Origin: Streptomyces sp. TP-A0356
GTDB taxonomy: Bacteria; Actinomycetota; Actinomycetes; Streptomycetales; Streptomycetaceae
Direction of reading: 5' to 3'
Length of the DNA stretch: 64,000 bases
NCBI RefSeq assembly: GCF_001417775.1
Contig: NZ_BBZJ01000012.1
Coordinates: 186,001 to 250,000, forward strand
Each line of letters opens with the position of its first letter. Position 1 is the stretch's first letter. Position numbers and translations under genes: made by a program. The notes beneath the pieces were generated by a model. The model worked only from the letters and a program-made list of their open reading frames with translations, did not search any database and was not told the DNA's origin. Of this stretch, positions 33,883 through 42,597 are shown one piece after another.

Positions 33883-35250
33883 ATGATGCCCCGCCCCTTG
33901 CGGGTAGCCATAGTCGGAGCCGGCCCCGCCGGAATCTACGCCGCCGACGCACTGCTGAAGTCCGAGGTGGCCGCCGAACCCGGAGTGTCCGTCGACCTCT
34001 TCGAGCGGATGCCCGCGCCGTTCGGCCTCATCCGTTACGGCGTCGCGCCGGACCACCCACGGATCAAGGGCATCGTCACGGCCCTGCATCAGGTCCTGGA
34101 CAAGCCGCAGATCCGCCTGTTCGGCAACGTCGACTACCCGGCCGACATCAGCCTGGACGATCTGCGCACCTTCTACGACGCCGTGATCTTCTCCACGGGC
34201 GCGACGGCCGACCGGGCCCTCGCCATACCCGGCATCGACCTCGAAGGCTCCTACGGCGCCGCGGACTTCGTCTCCTGGTACGACGGGCACCCGGACGTGC
34301 CACGGACCTGGCCGCTGACGGCGCAGAAGGTCGCCGTCCTCGGCGTCGGGAACGTCGCGCTCGACGTGGCCCGCATCCTGGCCAAGACGGCGGACGAACT
34401 CCTGCCCACCGAGATACCGCCGAACGTCCACGACGGGCTCAAGGCCAACAAGGCCCTGGAGATCCACGTCTTCGGCCGCCGTGGCCCGGCACAGGCCAAG
34501 TTCAGCCCGATGGAGCTGCGGGAGCTGGACCACTCCCCCAGCATCGAGGTCGTCGTCGATCCCGAGGACATCGACTACGACGAGGGCTCGATCGCGACAC
34601 GGCGCGGCAACAAGCAGGCCGACATGGTCGCCAAGACCCTGGAGAACTGGGCCATCCGCGATGTCGGAGACCGGCCGCACAAGCTGTTCCTGCACTTCTT
34701 CGAGTCGCCCGCCGAGATCCTCGGCGAGGACGGCAGGGTCGTGGGACTGCGCACCGAGCGCACGGCCCTCGACGGCACCGGCAACGTCAAGGGCACCGGC
34801 ACGTTCAGGGACTGGGACGTCACCGCGGTCTACCGCGCCGTGGGTTACCTGTCGGACCGGCTTCCGAAGTTGCCCTGGGACATCGCGTCCGCAACGGTGC
34901 CGGACCAGGGCGGACGGGTGATCGAGGAGACCGGTGCGCATCTGCAGTCCACGTACGTGACCGGCTGGATCCGGCGCGGTCCCGTGGGCCTGATCGGCCA
35001 CACCAAGGGTGACGCCAACGAGACCGTGGCCAACCTCCTGGACGACCACGCGAACGGGCGCCTGCACACTCCCGCGTCCCCGGCGCCCGAGGCCGTGGAC
35101 GCCTTCCTCACCGATCGGAACGTCCGCTTCACCACCTGGGAGGGCTGGTACCGCCTCGACGCCGCGGAGAAGGCGCTCGGCGAACCGCAGGGCCGCGAGC
35201 GCGTGAAGATCGTCGAGCGCGAGGACATGCTGAGGGAGAGCGGCGCGTAA
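33883..35250 (+). CDS. fprA: Ferredoxin/adrenodoxin-NADP+ reductase, FprA type
   Basis: 455 residues. FAD-binding motif GAGPAGIYAADALL at the N-terminus; family block FGLIRYGVAPDHPRIKG; NADP-binding motif GVGNVALDVARILAK; GRRGPAQAKFSPMELREL; and C-terminal GWIRRGPVGLIGHTKGDANET. It moves electrons between NADPH and ferredoxins, for example for P450s or iron-sulfur repair. The length is normal. ATG at 33883 has GAAGGG six bases upstream. Palindromes in front suggest iron-responsive control. It is followed at the base after its stop by the dispersed repeat and then by a perfect terminator. Confidence 0.93.
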   Translation: MMPRPLRVAIVGAGPAGIYAADALLKSEVAAEPGVSVDLFERMPAPFGLIRYGVAPDHPRIKGIVTALHQVLDKPQIRLFGNVDYPADISLDDLRTFYDAVIFSTGATADRALAIPGIDLEGSYGAADFVSWYDGHPDVPRTWPLTAQKVAVLGVGNVALDVARILAKTADELLPTEIPPNVHDGLKANKALEIHVFGRRGPAQAKFSPMELRELDHSPSIEVVVDPEDIDYDEGSIATRRGNKQADMVAKTLENWAIRDVGDRPHKLFLHFFESPAEILGEDGRVVGLRTERTALDGTGNVKGTGTFRDWDVTAVYRAVGYLSDRLPKLPWDIASATVPDQGGRVIEETGAHLQSTYVTGWIRRGPVGLIGHTKGDANETVANLLDDHANGRLHTPASPAPEAVDAFLTDRNVRFTTWEGWYRLDAAEKALGEPQGRERVKIVEREDMLRESGA

Positions 35251-35286
35251 GGGCTCCGAACAGAATGGGATTCGTTCGGCAGCTCC
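35251..35286. repeat. Dispersed inverted-repeat element, copy C (internally deleted)
   Basis: GGGCTCCGAACAGAATGGG (35251-35269) is nearly identical to the left arm of copy A. It is followed at once by a right-arm-like ATTCGTTCGGCAGCTCC (35270-35286), with the interior missing. It starts at the base after the fprA stop codon, as copy A does after its gene. Confidence 0.65.
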
Positions 35287-35292
35287 AAGAGG

Positions 35293-35329
35293 CCGCCCGG
35301 CCGCAGCTGGTTCTGCTGCGGCCGGGCGG
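35293..35329 (+). terminator. Perfect 15-bp terminator hairpin
   Basis: CCGCCCGGCCGCAGC and GCTGCGGCCGGGCGG pair perfectly around a seven-base loop, between the convergent fprA and beta-helix genes. Confidence 0.88.
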
Positions 35330-35368
35330 TTCGGCCGGGAGTCGCCGGGCGGTGTCCTCCCGGCCGGA

Positions 35369-37597
35369 TCAGGGATAGCTGACCAGGTTGGCCACGTTCG
35401 TCGAGGAGTTGGACGGGCCGCCCCGGTCGTTGATGACATGCCGTATCGTCCCGGTGCCGCCGAGGGAGACCGTCACCATGTCGTGGAACTGGACGCCCGG
35501 CGTGGCCGGCACCTCGAAGGCGTGCTCCGCGGTCACGCTCCGATCGGCGCTGAAGTAGCAGTAGCTGCCGAGTCCGTAGGCCTGGTGGCTGGTCACCGAG
35601 TTCGCGACCTTGTAGGCCGCGTAGCCCTGTGTGGAGCCGTTCATCCAGGCCGCCTGATTGGGCGGGTCGTACGGCATCTCGTTCTGGTAGAAGTACGTGC
35701 GGCCGCCGTTGCCGTTCCAGATGGTCTGGTGCTTCTGGAAGTGCTCCACGAACAGGCCGTACATCGTCACGTCGTCGCCGTTGACGACGAGGCCCGTGTC
35801 CGCGGTGTTGGTCGTCCAGCCGACACCGCTGCCGTGGTCGGCGCGCCAGATCCACATGTGGTCGCCGATGACGTTGCGGCTGTTGACCACCAGGCTCGTG
35901 GTCGCCTTCCCGACCCCGGCGCCGCCCACGCGGAAGTAGACGTCGTGCAGGGACGTCGGGTCGGAGGCGTGGGAGACCGAGGCGCCGGAGGGCCCGACCT
36001 CCATCAGCGTCGGTGAGTTGGCGGTTCCCGCATCGAAGAGCAGACCCGCGATGCTCACCCCGTCCACGTCCGCGACGGTCATGGCGGTGACGCCGTTGTC
36101 GGGGACGAGGGTGGCCAGGCCGAGGCCGAGGACCACGGTGTCGGGGCGTGTCACCTTCAGCGTCTGGTCCAGGTGGTAGACGCCGGGAGTGACCAGGAGG
36201 TTCTTGCCCGCGGCCAGGGCCGCGTTCATCTGGGCGGCCGTCGTACCGGGCTTGACGACGAAGAACCGGTCCAGGGGCAGCGAGGCACCGGCCGGGGCAC
36301 CGGACGCCCAGCTGGTCGCCGTGGAGTTGGTGCGCACCGACGGTACGAACACCTGATAGGCACCGGCGTTGTCGACGTAGAGGAACGGCTTCTCCCGAGT
36401 GACCGGGCTGCGGTCGACCGTCGTGTACGGGGGGTTGGGGAAGCTCGTGGCCGGTACGCCCTGGCTGCCGACGAACACCATGTTCCAGTTGGCGCCCGTC
36501 CAGCTGCCCAGCTGGGAATTGCGCGTCAGCCACTGTTGCTGGGTGCCGGACCGGACCTGCCCGTCGATCTTGCTGTCCGCGAGGTAGCCCCCGCTCGACC
36601 AACCGCCGTCGTCCAGTGCGATGTTGCCGCGCAGATGCATCCGCCGGTAGGGGGCGGCCTGGGACACCGCCCAGCGGTCGGTGCCGCCCGTCGGGTTGAC
36701 CGAGAGGTTCTCGGCGCCGCGCCAGAAGTTCTGGGTGGCGTTGCCCTGGAACCAGTCGGCCTCCGCGTGTACCGCGCCGTTGACCGTCACCGCGTCCGGT
36801 GACAGACCGAGCCCGAGGACCTGGGTGTAGAAGCCGACGTTGACGTCGTTGCTGTAGGTGCCCGGCTTGAACAGCACGGCGTAGCGCTGGGAGCCGAACT
36901 GGTTCGTCTCCTGCTGCTGGAAGATCGAGTTCAGCCTGCTCTGGATGGTTGACGACGGCATGGACGGGTCGAAGACGACCACGTTCGGGCCGAGGTCCAC
37001 ATCACCGGGAGACGTGGAAACGGGTGTCACCTGGAAGCGCTGGGCGGCGGTTCCGTTGCAGGTGTACTGGGCCAGTTGCACGCTGTCCGCGGTGGAGGCC
37101 CCGGGGACGTCGAGGCACTTGCCGCTGTGCCGGTTGACGAAGTGGTAGGCGCCCCCGCCCTCGTCGACCGGCAGCCACTGCTGGTTGTCACCGCCGCCGT
37201 ACGTCCACAGCTGGACGGGCGCGCTGTCGGCGGTGGACACGTCGGTGACGTCCAGTACCTGGGCGGCGTCGTTGCGGTTGTTGATGCGGACGTAGCCGCC
37301 ACTGGTGGCGGTGAGACTCCAGTGCTGGGCAGTGGAGTCGTTGCAGGTGTACTGCTGGACCACGGTGCCGTTGGCGGTGCCCGCGGCGCGGGCGTCCAGG
37401 CACTTGCCGCTGCCGCTGTTGACGACGGTGGCCCAGCCGGTGGGCAGGACCGCGGCCGCGGCCGAGGTCTGGGTCGCGGCGTGTCCGGGGACGAGGGCCG
37501 GCACCGAGGCGGCGGCGACCAGTGCCAGGACGGCGGCCGCTCTGGGAAGGGCGCGCCGGCGGCGGCCTGGTCCGGGGTGGGACAGGGATCGGAACAC
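35369..37597 (-). CDS. Secreted CBM13 (ricin) plus right-handed beta-helix protein
   Basis: 742 residues. Signal peptide (RRRRALPRAAAVLALVAAASVPAL), then a ricin-type CBM13 (about 47-170) with three sub-repeats (AQHWSL, NQQWLP, AQRFQV; each with KCLD or QVLD). A large C-terminal domain (about 185-742) contains VVVFDPSMPSSTIQSRLN, VLFKPGTY and many Asn/Gly-rich turns (VLGLGLATLVPDNGVTAM) typical of pectate-lyase-like beta-helices. Such proteins are often annotated loosely; the activity is probably a polysaccharide hydrolase or lyase, but the family is not certain. GTG at 37597 follows AGGAGGAACA. It lies 59 bases after the chitinase gene on the same strand. Confidence 0.82.
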   Translation of the reverse strand: MFRSLSHPGPGRRRRALPRAAAVLALVAAASVPALVPGHAATQTSAAAAVLPTGWATVVNSGSGKCLDARAAGTANGTVVQQYTCNDSTAQHWSLTATSGGYVRINNRNDAAQVLDVTDVSTADSAPVQLWTYGGGDNQQWLPVDEGGGAYHFVNRHSGKCLDVPGASTADSVQLAQYTCNGTAAQRFQVTPVSTSPGDVDLGPNVVVFDPSMPSSTIQSRLNSIFQQQETNQFGSQRYAVLFKPGTYSNDVNVGFYTQVLGLGLSPDAVTVNGAVHAEADWFQGNATQNFWRGAENLSVNPTGGTDRWAVSQAAPYRRMHLRGNIALDDGGWSSGGYLADSKIDGQVRSGTQQQWLTRNSQLGSWTGANWNMVFVGSQGVPATSFPNPPYTTVDRSPVTREKPFLYVDNAGAYQVFVPSVRTNSTATSWASGAPAGASLPLDRFFVVKPGTTAAQMNAALAAGKNLLVTPGVYHLDQTLKVTRPDTVVLGLGLATLVPDNGVTAMTVADVDGVSIAGLLFDAGTANSPTLMEVGPSGASVSHASDPTSLHDVYFRVGGAGVGKATTSLVVNSRNVIGDHMWIWRADHGSGVGWTTNTADTGLVVNGDDVTMYGLFVEHFQKHQTIWNGNGGRTYFYQNEMPYDPPNQAAWMNGSTQGYAAYKVANSVTSHQAYGLGSYCYFSADRSVTAEHAFEVPATPGVQFHDMVTVSLGGTGTIRHVINDRGGPSNSSTNVANLVSYP

Positions 37598-37656
37598 TGT
37601 TCCTCCTGGGCCGACCTGTCGGCCGGCCGTGGTGGGGGTGGTGGGTGCGGGCCCGG

Positions 37657-39051
37657 TCAGCCGGTGTAGGACGCGACGACGCGCGTGTAGTCCCAGGGCT
37701 GCTGGGCGACGCCGGAGCAGCTGTCGGCCGGTCCGCCGGTGCACGGGCGGTCGCGGTTGGCGGACCAGAAGGTGAGCCGCGCCAGATGGTGCTGCTGCGC
37801 GTAGCCGAGGATGGTGCGGAAGTCGGCGACGGTGACGGTCTCGCTCTGGTCGGTGACGCCGTTCATCGACGAGATGCCCATGTCGCGGTAGGCCTGGTCG
37901 TCGCCGTAGCCGTACGCGTTCCTCAGTGCCGTCTTGAGGCCCTCGGCGGCCCGCAGGGTGAGGGTGCCCATGTTCTGGCCGGCGCCGCCGAAGTCGAACG
38001 GCATGATGGTCCAGCTGTCCACGGTGAGCCCCGAGGAGGCCGCCCGGTTGATCAGGCTGGTGTCCGGGCCGCTCTGGCCGGTGCCGATGGTGACGTACAC
38101 CTTCAGGCCCGGGTTGTTGGCCTTCACGGTCTTCAGGGCGTCGACGGTGCGCTGCTGGACGGTCGGGTTGCTGTACGCGTCGGCCTCGATGTCGATGTCG
38201 ATCGCCTTCAGGCCGTATGCGTTGATCACCTTCTGGTACGCCGCGGCCAGTTCTCCCGCGCTGGAGCAGGAGCTCTCCAGCTTGTTGCCGCTGTAGCCGC
38301 CGAAGGACGGGATCACGTCGCCGCCGTTGGCCCGCACCGTGCTGATCGTCTGCTGGTCGACACCGCCGGTCAGCGGGCGGCTGCCGTCCCACTGGGGGTT
38401 GCAGTATCCGTTGCTGAGGACGAAGGCCAGCGTGAACCACTTCACGCCCGTGGCGTTGGTGATCGTGGTGGGGCTCGGCGGATCACCCCAGCCGTTGTAG
38501 AGGTAGGGGGCCACGGCCATCGGAGCGGCGGGGGCGGTGCCGCCCGCCGCGGGCGCGCTCCACTTCTGGTTGGCGCCGCCCGTGCAGGTCCAGATCTGCG
38601 TCGGGGTGCCGTTGGCGGAGTTGTTGCCCGTGACGTCGAGGCACTTGTCGGCCTGCGGGTTGACGATGTCGTGGGCGGCGGTGACCGTCCACTTCTGGTT
38701 CGCCCCGCCGGTGCACGACCACAGCTGGGCGCGGGCGCCGTCGGCGGTGGAATTCCCGGTCACGTCCAGGCACTTGCCCAGCGCGCGGATCGTGCCGTCG
38801 CTGCCGACCGTCCACTGCTGGGCCGCGGTGCCGTTGCAGTCGTAGAGCTGTACGGGGGTGCCGTCGGCGGAGTTCGCGCCGGCGACGTCGAGACACTTGC
38901 CCGCCAGGCCGGTGATGGCTCCGGTGGCGGCTGCGGCGGGCGCGGCGGACAGCGCGGTGGCGGACAGGACCAGCAGGGACACCGCGAGGGCGCCGCGGGC
39001 CGCGGCACCGGTCAGCGCGCGTGGAGGGTGGAGCGAACCTGGGGAGCCCAT
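37657..39051 (-). CDS. Secreted GH18 chitinase with N-terminal CBM13
   Basis: 464 residues. Signal peptide (ALAVSLLVLSATALSAAPAA), ricin-type CBM13 (about 45-165; AQQWTV, NQKWTV, NQKWSA and three KCLDV blocks) and a GH18 catalytic domain (about 180-464). The catalytic motif is AIDIDIEAD, a DxDxE form with Glu as acid/base; GGDVIPSFGGYSG is the conserved SxGG-like strand. It hydrolyses chitin or chitin-like beta-1,4-GlcNAc chains outside the cell. ATG at 39051 follows AGGGGAGAG. The DasR-like operator upstream fits induction by N-acetylglucosamine. Confidence 0.9.
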   Translation of the reverse strand: MGSPGSLHPPRALTGAAARGALAVSLLVLSATALSAAPAAAATGAITGLAGKCLDVAGANSADGTPVQLYDCNGTAAQQWTVGSDGTIRALGKCLDVTGNSTADGARAQLWSCTGGANQKWTVTAAHDIVNPQADKCLDVTGNNSANGTPTQIWTCTGGANQKWSAPAAGGTAPAAPMAVAPYLYNGWGDPPSPTTITNATGVKWFTLAFVLSNGYCNPQWDGSRPLTGGVDQQTISTVRANGGDVIPSFGGYSGNKLESSCSSAGELAAAYQKVINAYGLKAIDIDIEADAYSNPTVQQRTVDALKTVKANNPGLKVYVTIGTGQSGPDTSLINRAASSGLTVDSWTIMPFDFGGAGQNMGTLTLRAAEGLKTALRNAYGYGDDQAYRDMGISSMNGVTDQSETVTVADFRTILGYAQQHHLARLTFWSANRDRPCTGGPADSCSGVAQQPWDYTRVVASYTG

Positions 39052-39133
39052 GGCTCTCCCCTTTCAGGAGTGGGGGGAACGGTGTTACTTCAGATCGGGA
39101 TTTAAGAAGTGAAGTAAGTGACTGTCAAGTAGT

Positions 39134-39145
39134 TGGTTCAGACCA
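39134..39145 (-). promoter_or_regulatory. DasR-responsive element (dre)-like site
   Basis: TGGTTCAGACCA matches the dre/chitinase-operator pattern TGGTCTAGACCA with two differences. It lies 83 bases upstream of the chitinase start. A second imperfect site (TGGTCAGGGACC, 39151-39162) follows. DasR represses chitin and GlcNAc genes until bound by GlcN-6-P. Confidence 0.6.
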
Positions 39146-39232
39146 GTAGTTGGTCAGGGACCGTCGTCGGCGGACGTGGCGCGGTGGGCACTCGCCGGGA
39201 CGGCGGCGGCCGGAGCGAGGGTTCGTCGCATC

Positions 39233-39270
39233 GGCATGCCCGAGACCCATTGCATGGGCATGCCCAAGAC
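39233..39270. repeat. Direct repeats upstream of the P450 gene
   Basis: GGCATGCCCGAGAC (39233-39246) and GGCATGCCCAAGAC (39257-39270) are direct repeats 24 bases apart, joined by the near-palindrome CCCATTGCATGGG. The spacing of about two helical turns suggests a regulator site for the P450 gene, 114 bases downstream. Confidence 0.45.
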
Positions 39271-39383
39271 AAGTCCTGCCGACCCCGCGTCGTCGCGGCG
39301 CGACCCGGCGCGCGGACAGGCGTGCACTCCGGCCGGAGCAGTCCCGCGCGACAGGCGCTCCCGCGGGTACGAGGGTGGAGGGC

Positions 39384-40610
39384 ATGAAGGAGGAGACCAC
39401 CACACTGACCGGCGCTGAACCGCCCCCGGTCCGGGACTGGATCTCGCACGAGCTGAACGGGACGGACTTCGACCCGGTTCTCGCCGAACTGATGCGGGAA
39501 GGTCCGCTGACCCGCATCCGCCTCCCCCACGGCGAGGGCTGGGCATGGCTGGCGACGCGCTACGACGACGTCAGGATGATCACCAACGATCCGCGGTTCG
39601 GCCGGGCGGAGCTGGTCGATCGTCAGGTGACCCGGCTCGCACCGCACTTCAAGCCGAGGCCTGGCTCGCTCGCCTTCGCCGACCAGCCGGACCACAACCG
39701 GCTGCGCCGCACGGTGGCGGGCGCGTTCACGGTGGGTGCGATGAAGCGGCTGCGGCCCCGCGCGCAGGCGATCCTCGACGCCCTGGTGGACGAGGTGGAA
39801 CGGAACGGACCGCCGACCGATCTCGTCGAGCACGTCCTCGAACCGTTTCCGATCTCCGTGGTCAGCGAGGTCATGGGGGTGCCCGCGGCCGACCGGGAGC
39901 GGGTGCACGCCTGGACCCGGCAGATCATCTCCACCTCGGGCGGGGCGGAAGCCGCCGAGCGCGCCAAGCAGGGCATGTACGGATGGATCACCAAGACGAT
40001 CCGGGCGCGCGGCGGCAGCACCGAAGAGGATGTCCTGTCCCTGCTGGGGGCGGCGGTGGGCCGGGGCGAGATCAGCGAGGAGGAGGCGGTGGGCCTGGCG
40101 GGGCCGCTGCAGATCGGCGGGGAGGCCGTCACCCACAACTGCGGCCAGATGCTGTTCCTGCTCCTCACCCGCCCCGCCCTGCTCGAACGGCTACGCGAGG
40201 CACCGGTGTCGTGGGACGCCGCGCTGGACGAGTTGCTGCGCTGGATCCCGCACCGCACCGCGGTCGGTCTGGCCCGTGTCGCTCTCGAGGACGTCGACCT
40301 GCACGGTCTGCGCATCAAGGCCGGGGACCCCGTCTACGTCTCGTATCTGGCCGCCAACCGTGACCCGGACGTCTTCCCCCAGCCCGACCGCATCGACATG
40401 GACCGCGATCCCAACCCGCACCTCGCGTTCGGCAACGGACCCCACTACTGCACCGGGGCCGTCCTCGCCCGGCTGCAGATCGAGCTCCTCCTGCAGACGC
40501 TGCTGGACCGCCTGCCCGGGCTGCGTCTGGCCGTCCCCGCCGAGCGCGTCCCCTGGCGCCGACAGACCATGATCCGCGGTCCCCAGGCGCTTCCCGCCGC
40601 CTGGGGGTGA
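39384..40610 (+). CDS. Cytochrome P450, CYP158 family
   Basis: 408 residues. The heme loop is FGNGPHYCTG (Cys ligand), ExxR is in DELLRWIPHRTAVGL, and the I-helix reads LQIGGEAVTHNCGQM, with the usual acid-Thr pair changed to Ala-Val before Thr. Long blocks (VRDW, DFDPVLAELMREGP, GEGWAWL, RQVTRLAPHF, IGGEAVT, VYVSYLAANRDPDVFP) are those of CYP158A2, the biflaviolin synthase of S. coelicolor, which couples flaviolin units. No rppA (tetrahydroxynaphthalene synthase) is adjacent. ATG at 39384 follows GGTGGAGG. Redox partners would be a ferredoxin and a reductase such as fprA, 4 kb away. Confidence 0.92.
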   Translation: MKEETTTLTGAEPPPVRDWISHELNGTDFDPVLAELMREGPLTRIRLPHGEGWAWLATRYDDVRMITNDPRFGRAELVDRQVTRLAPHFKPRPGSLAFADQPDHNRLRRTVAGAFTVGAMKRLRPRAQAILDALVDEVERNGPPTDLVEHVLEPFPISVVSEVMGVPAADRERVHAWTRQIISTSGGAEAAERAKQGMYGWITKTIRARGGSTEEDVLSLLGAAVGRGEISEEEAVGLAGPLQIGGEAVTHNCGQMLFLLLTRPALLERLREAPVSWDAALDELLRWIPHRTAVGLARVALEDVDLHGLRIKAGDPVYVSYLAANRDPDVFPQPDRIDMDRDPNPHLAFGNGPHYCTGAVLARLQIELLLQTLLDRLPGLRLAVPAERVPWRRQTMIRGPQALPAAWG

Positions 40611-40700
40611 CGCGGCACCGCCCAGGCACGTACATCGGCGGGTGTACGCCGGTTCAGCCCGTAGATGCAGGCAGGGCGCCCGGAACGTCGGCCCAAGGGC

Positions 40701-40731
40701 TGTCGATTCGCTGGGGGCCCGGCCCTAGCGT
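40701..40731 (+). promoter_or_regulatory. Possible promoter of the ABC exporter operon
   Basis: TGTCGA (40701) and TAGCGT (40726) are separated by 19 bases and lie 55 bases before the start codon. They resemble Streptomyces vegetative -35 and -10 elements, but the spacing is long. Confidence 0.35.
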
Positions 40732-40785
40732 GGGGCGCGTCCGGTTGCGTACCGACTCCGGTTCCCTTCTCTGCAAGGACATCTC

Positions 40786-41730
40786 ATGATCGAGGCCCAT
40801 TCCCTCACCAAACGCTACGGGGAGCGCACAGCCGTCGAGGATCTCAGTTTCACCGTGCGGCCCGGCAGCGTGACCGGGTTCCTGGGGCCGAACGGGGCCG
40901 GCAAGTCCACGACGATGCGGATGCTCCTCGGCCTGGACGCGCCCACCTCGGGCCGCGCCGTGGTCAACGGCAGCAGCTACGCCGGCCACCGGGCGCCGCT
41001 GCACGAGGTGGGGGCGATGCTGGAGGCCCGCTCCATCCACACCGGGCGCAGCGCACGCAACCATCTGCTGGCCCTCGCCGCGACCCACGGGATCTCGGCG
41101 CGCCGGGTCGACGAGGTGATCGACCTGGTCGGTCTGCGTGCGGTGGCCAAGAAGCGGGTCGGCGGATTCTCCCTGGGCATGGGGCAGCGGCTCGGCATTG
41201 CCAGCGCGCTGCTGGGCGACCCGGCGACCGTGATCCTGGACGAGCCGGTCAACGGCCTGGATCCGGAGGGCATCCTGTGGATCCGCAACCTGCTCAAGGG
41301 GCTCGCCGCCGAGGGGCGTACGGTCCTGGTGTCCTCCCACCTGATGTCGGAGATGGCGCTGACCGCCGAGCACCTGATCGTGATCGGGCGCGGCCGGCTG
41401 ATCGCCGACACGTCGGTGGCGGAGTTCATCGCGCAGGCGGCCGGGGACGTGGTGCGCGTACGCACCGACGAGTCGGAGAAGCTGCGCGGTCTGCTGGCCG
41501 GGCCGGACGTGTCCATCACGTCGCAGGAGCCCGGCGTGATCGAGGTGACCGGGCTCACCAGCGACCGCATCGGACGGATCGCGGCCGACCACGGTGTCGC
41601 GCTGGCCGAGCTGACGCCGCAGCAGGCGTCGTTGGAGGAGGCGTTCATGGAGCTGACCCGGGACGCCGTGGAGTATCAGGCACCGACGGCGGAGCTCGTC
41701 GGCGCGGGTGGGGAAGGGCGTGCGGCATGA
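40786..41730 (+). CDS. ABC exporter ATP-binding protein
   Basis: 314 residues, DrrA/CcmA-type ABC-2 ATPase. Walker A GPNGAGKSTT, signature FSLGMGQRLGIASALL, Walker B VILDEPVNGLD, and switch His in VSSHLMSEM. The C-terminal 90 residues form the extra domain common to these exporters. It should drive efflux of a lipophilic drug or peptide through the next gene's permease. ATG at 40786 has AAGGA seven bases upstream. The permease start overlaps the stop (ATGA). A kinase/regulator pair follows on the same strand, as in bacitracin-type or daunorubicin-type systems. Confidence 0.92.
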   Translation: MIEAHSLTKRYGERTAVEDLSFTVRPGSVTGFLGPNGAGKSTTMRMLLGLDAPTSGRAVVNGSSYAGHRAPLHEVGAMLEARSIHTGRSARNHLLALAATHGISARRVDEVIDLVGLRAVAKKRVGGFSLGMGQRLGIASALLGDPATVILDEPVNGLDPEGILWIRNLLKGLAAEGRTVLVSSHLMSEMALTAEHLIVIGRGRLIADTSVAEFIAQAAGDVVRVRTDESEKLRGLLAGPDVSITSQEPGVIEVTGLTSDRIGRIAADHGVALAELTPQQASLEEAFMELTRDAVEYQAPTAELVGAGGEGRAA

Positions 41731-42542
41731 CGACGGCAACGGTGATTCCGGAGGCGGAGCGGGGCGAGGTCACCCAGCTGCGGGTGATCCACTCCGAGTG
41801 GATCAAGCTGCGATCGCTGCGGTCCACCCTGTTCACACTGCTGGCGGCCGTCGTCGCGATGGTCGGCCTCGGCTTCCTGTTCAGCTACTTCACCGCCGAC
41901 CGGTGGTCCCACCTGCCGCCGGACGAGCGGCTGAACTTCGATCCCACGCTGGTGAGCCTGCGGGGGTTCTACCTGGCCCAGCTGGCCGTCGGCGTGCTGG
42001 GTGTACTGGTGATCAGCGGTGAGTACGCCACCGGCATGATCCGCGCCTCGCTGTCCGCGGTGCCGCGCCGTCTGCCCGTGCTGTGGGCCAAGGCCCTGGT
42101 CTTCGGGGCGGTGGCCTGGGTGCTGATGACGATCGCCTCGCTCACGGCGTTCCTGGTGGGGCAGGCGGCGCTGTCCGGCCATCACCTGGGGACCTCGCTG
42201 AGCGCCCCGGGCGTGCTGCGCGCGGTCCTGGGCGCCGGTCTGTACCTCACGGTCGTGGGTCTGATCGGGGTGGCGTTCGGGGCGCTGATCCGCAACACGG
42301 CGGGCGGGATCGCCACGGTCTTCGGTGTGCTGCTGGTCCTTCCGGTCCTCGCCGAGGCGCTGCCGTCCTCGTGGTTCGACGCGATCAACAAGTATCTGCC
42401 GAGCACGGCGGGGCAGGGCCTCATCCACATCCACCAGCAGCCACATACGCTGGCGCCATGGACCGGATTCGCGATGTTCTGCCTGTACGCGCTGGTGGCC
42501 CTGGCCGGGGCCGCGGTGGCGCTCAAGCGACGGGACGCCTGA
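41727..42542 (+). CDS. ABC-2 type permease
   Basis: 271 residues. A cytoplasmic start (VIHSEWIKLRSLRSTLFTLL) is the canonical opening of ABC-2 permeases of this group. Six membrane helices follow, with the GLIGVAFGALIRNTAGGIA segment and a final helix ending in KRRDA. The start overlaps the ATPase stop by four bases. It forms the membrane channel of the exporter. Confidence 0.9.
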   Translation: MTTATVIPEAERGEVTQLRVIHSEWIKLRSLRSTLFTLLAAVVAMVGLGFLFSYFTADRWSHLPPDERLNFDPTLVSLRGFYLAQLAVGVLGVLVISGEYATGMIRASLSAVPRRLPVLWAKALVFGAVAWVLMTIASLTAFLVGQAALSGHHLGTSLSAPGVLRAVLGAGLYLTVVGLIGVAFGALIRNTAGGIATVFGVLLVLPVLAEALPSSWFDAINKYLPSTAGQGLIHIHQQPHTLAPWTGFAMFCLYALVALAGAAVALKRRDA

Positions 42543-42597
42543 TGGCGCCCTCGGGCCTGAGTACCGCCCCGGTCGCGGGCGGCCGCCCGGTGCGTCG

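Noticed and set aside
35369..38440. Single 1023-codon minus-strand gene
   Set aside because: The frame runs through the chitinase gene in another frame; the real start is GTG 37597 with AGGAGG and a signal peptide.
37522..39105. 527-codon plus-strand frame
   Set aside because: It lies opposite the chitinase and the signal part of the beta-helix gene, which have clear signal peptides and family motifs.
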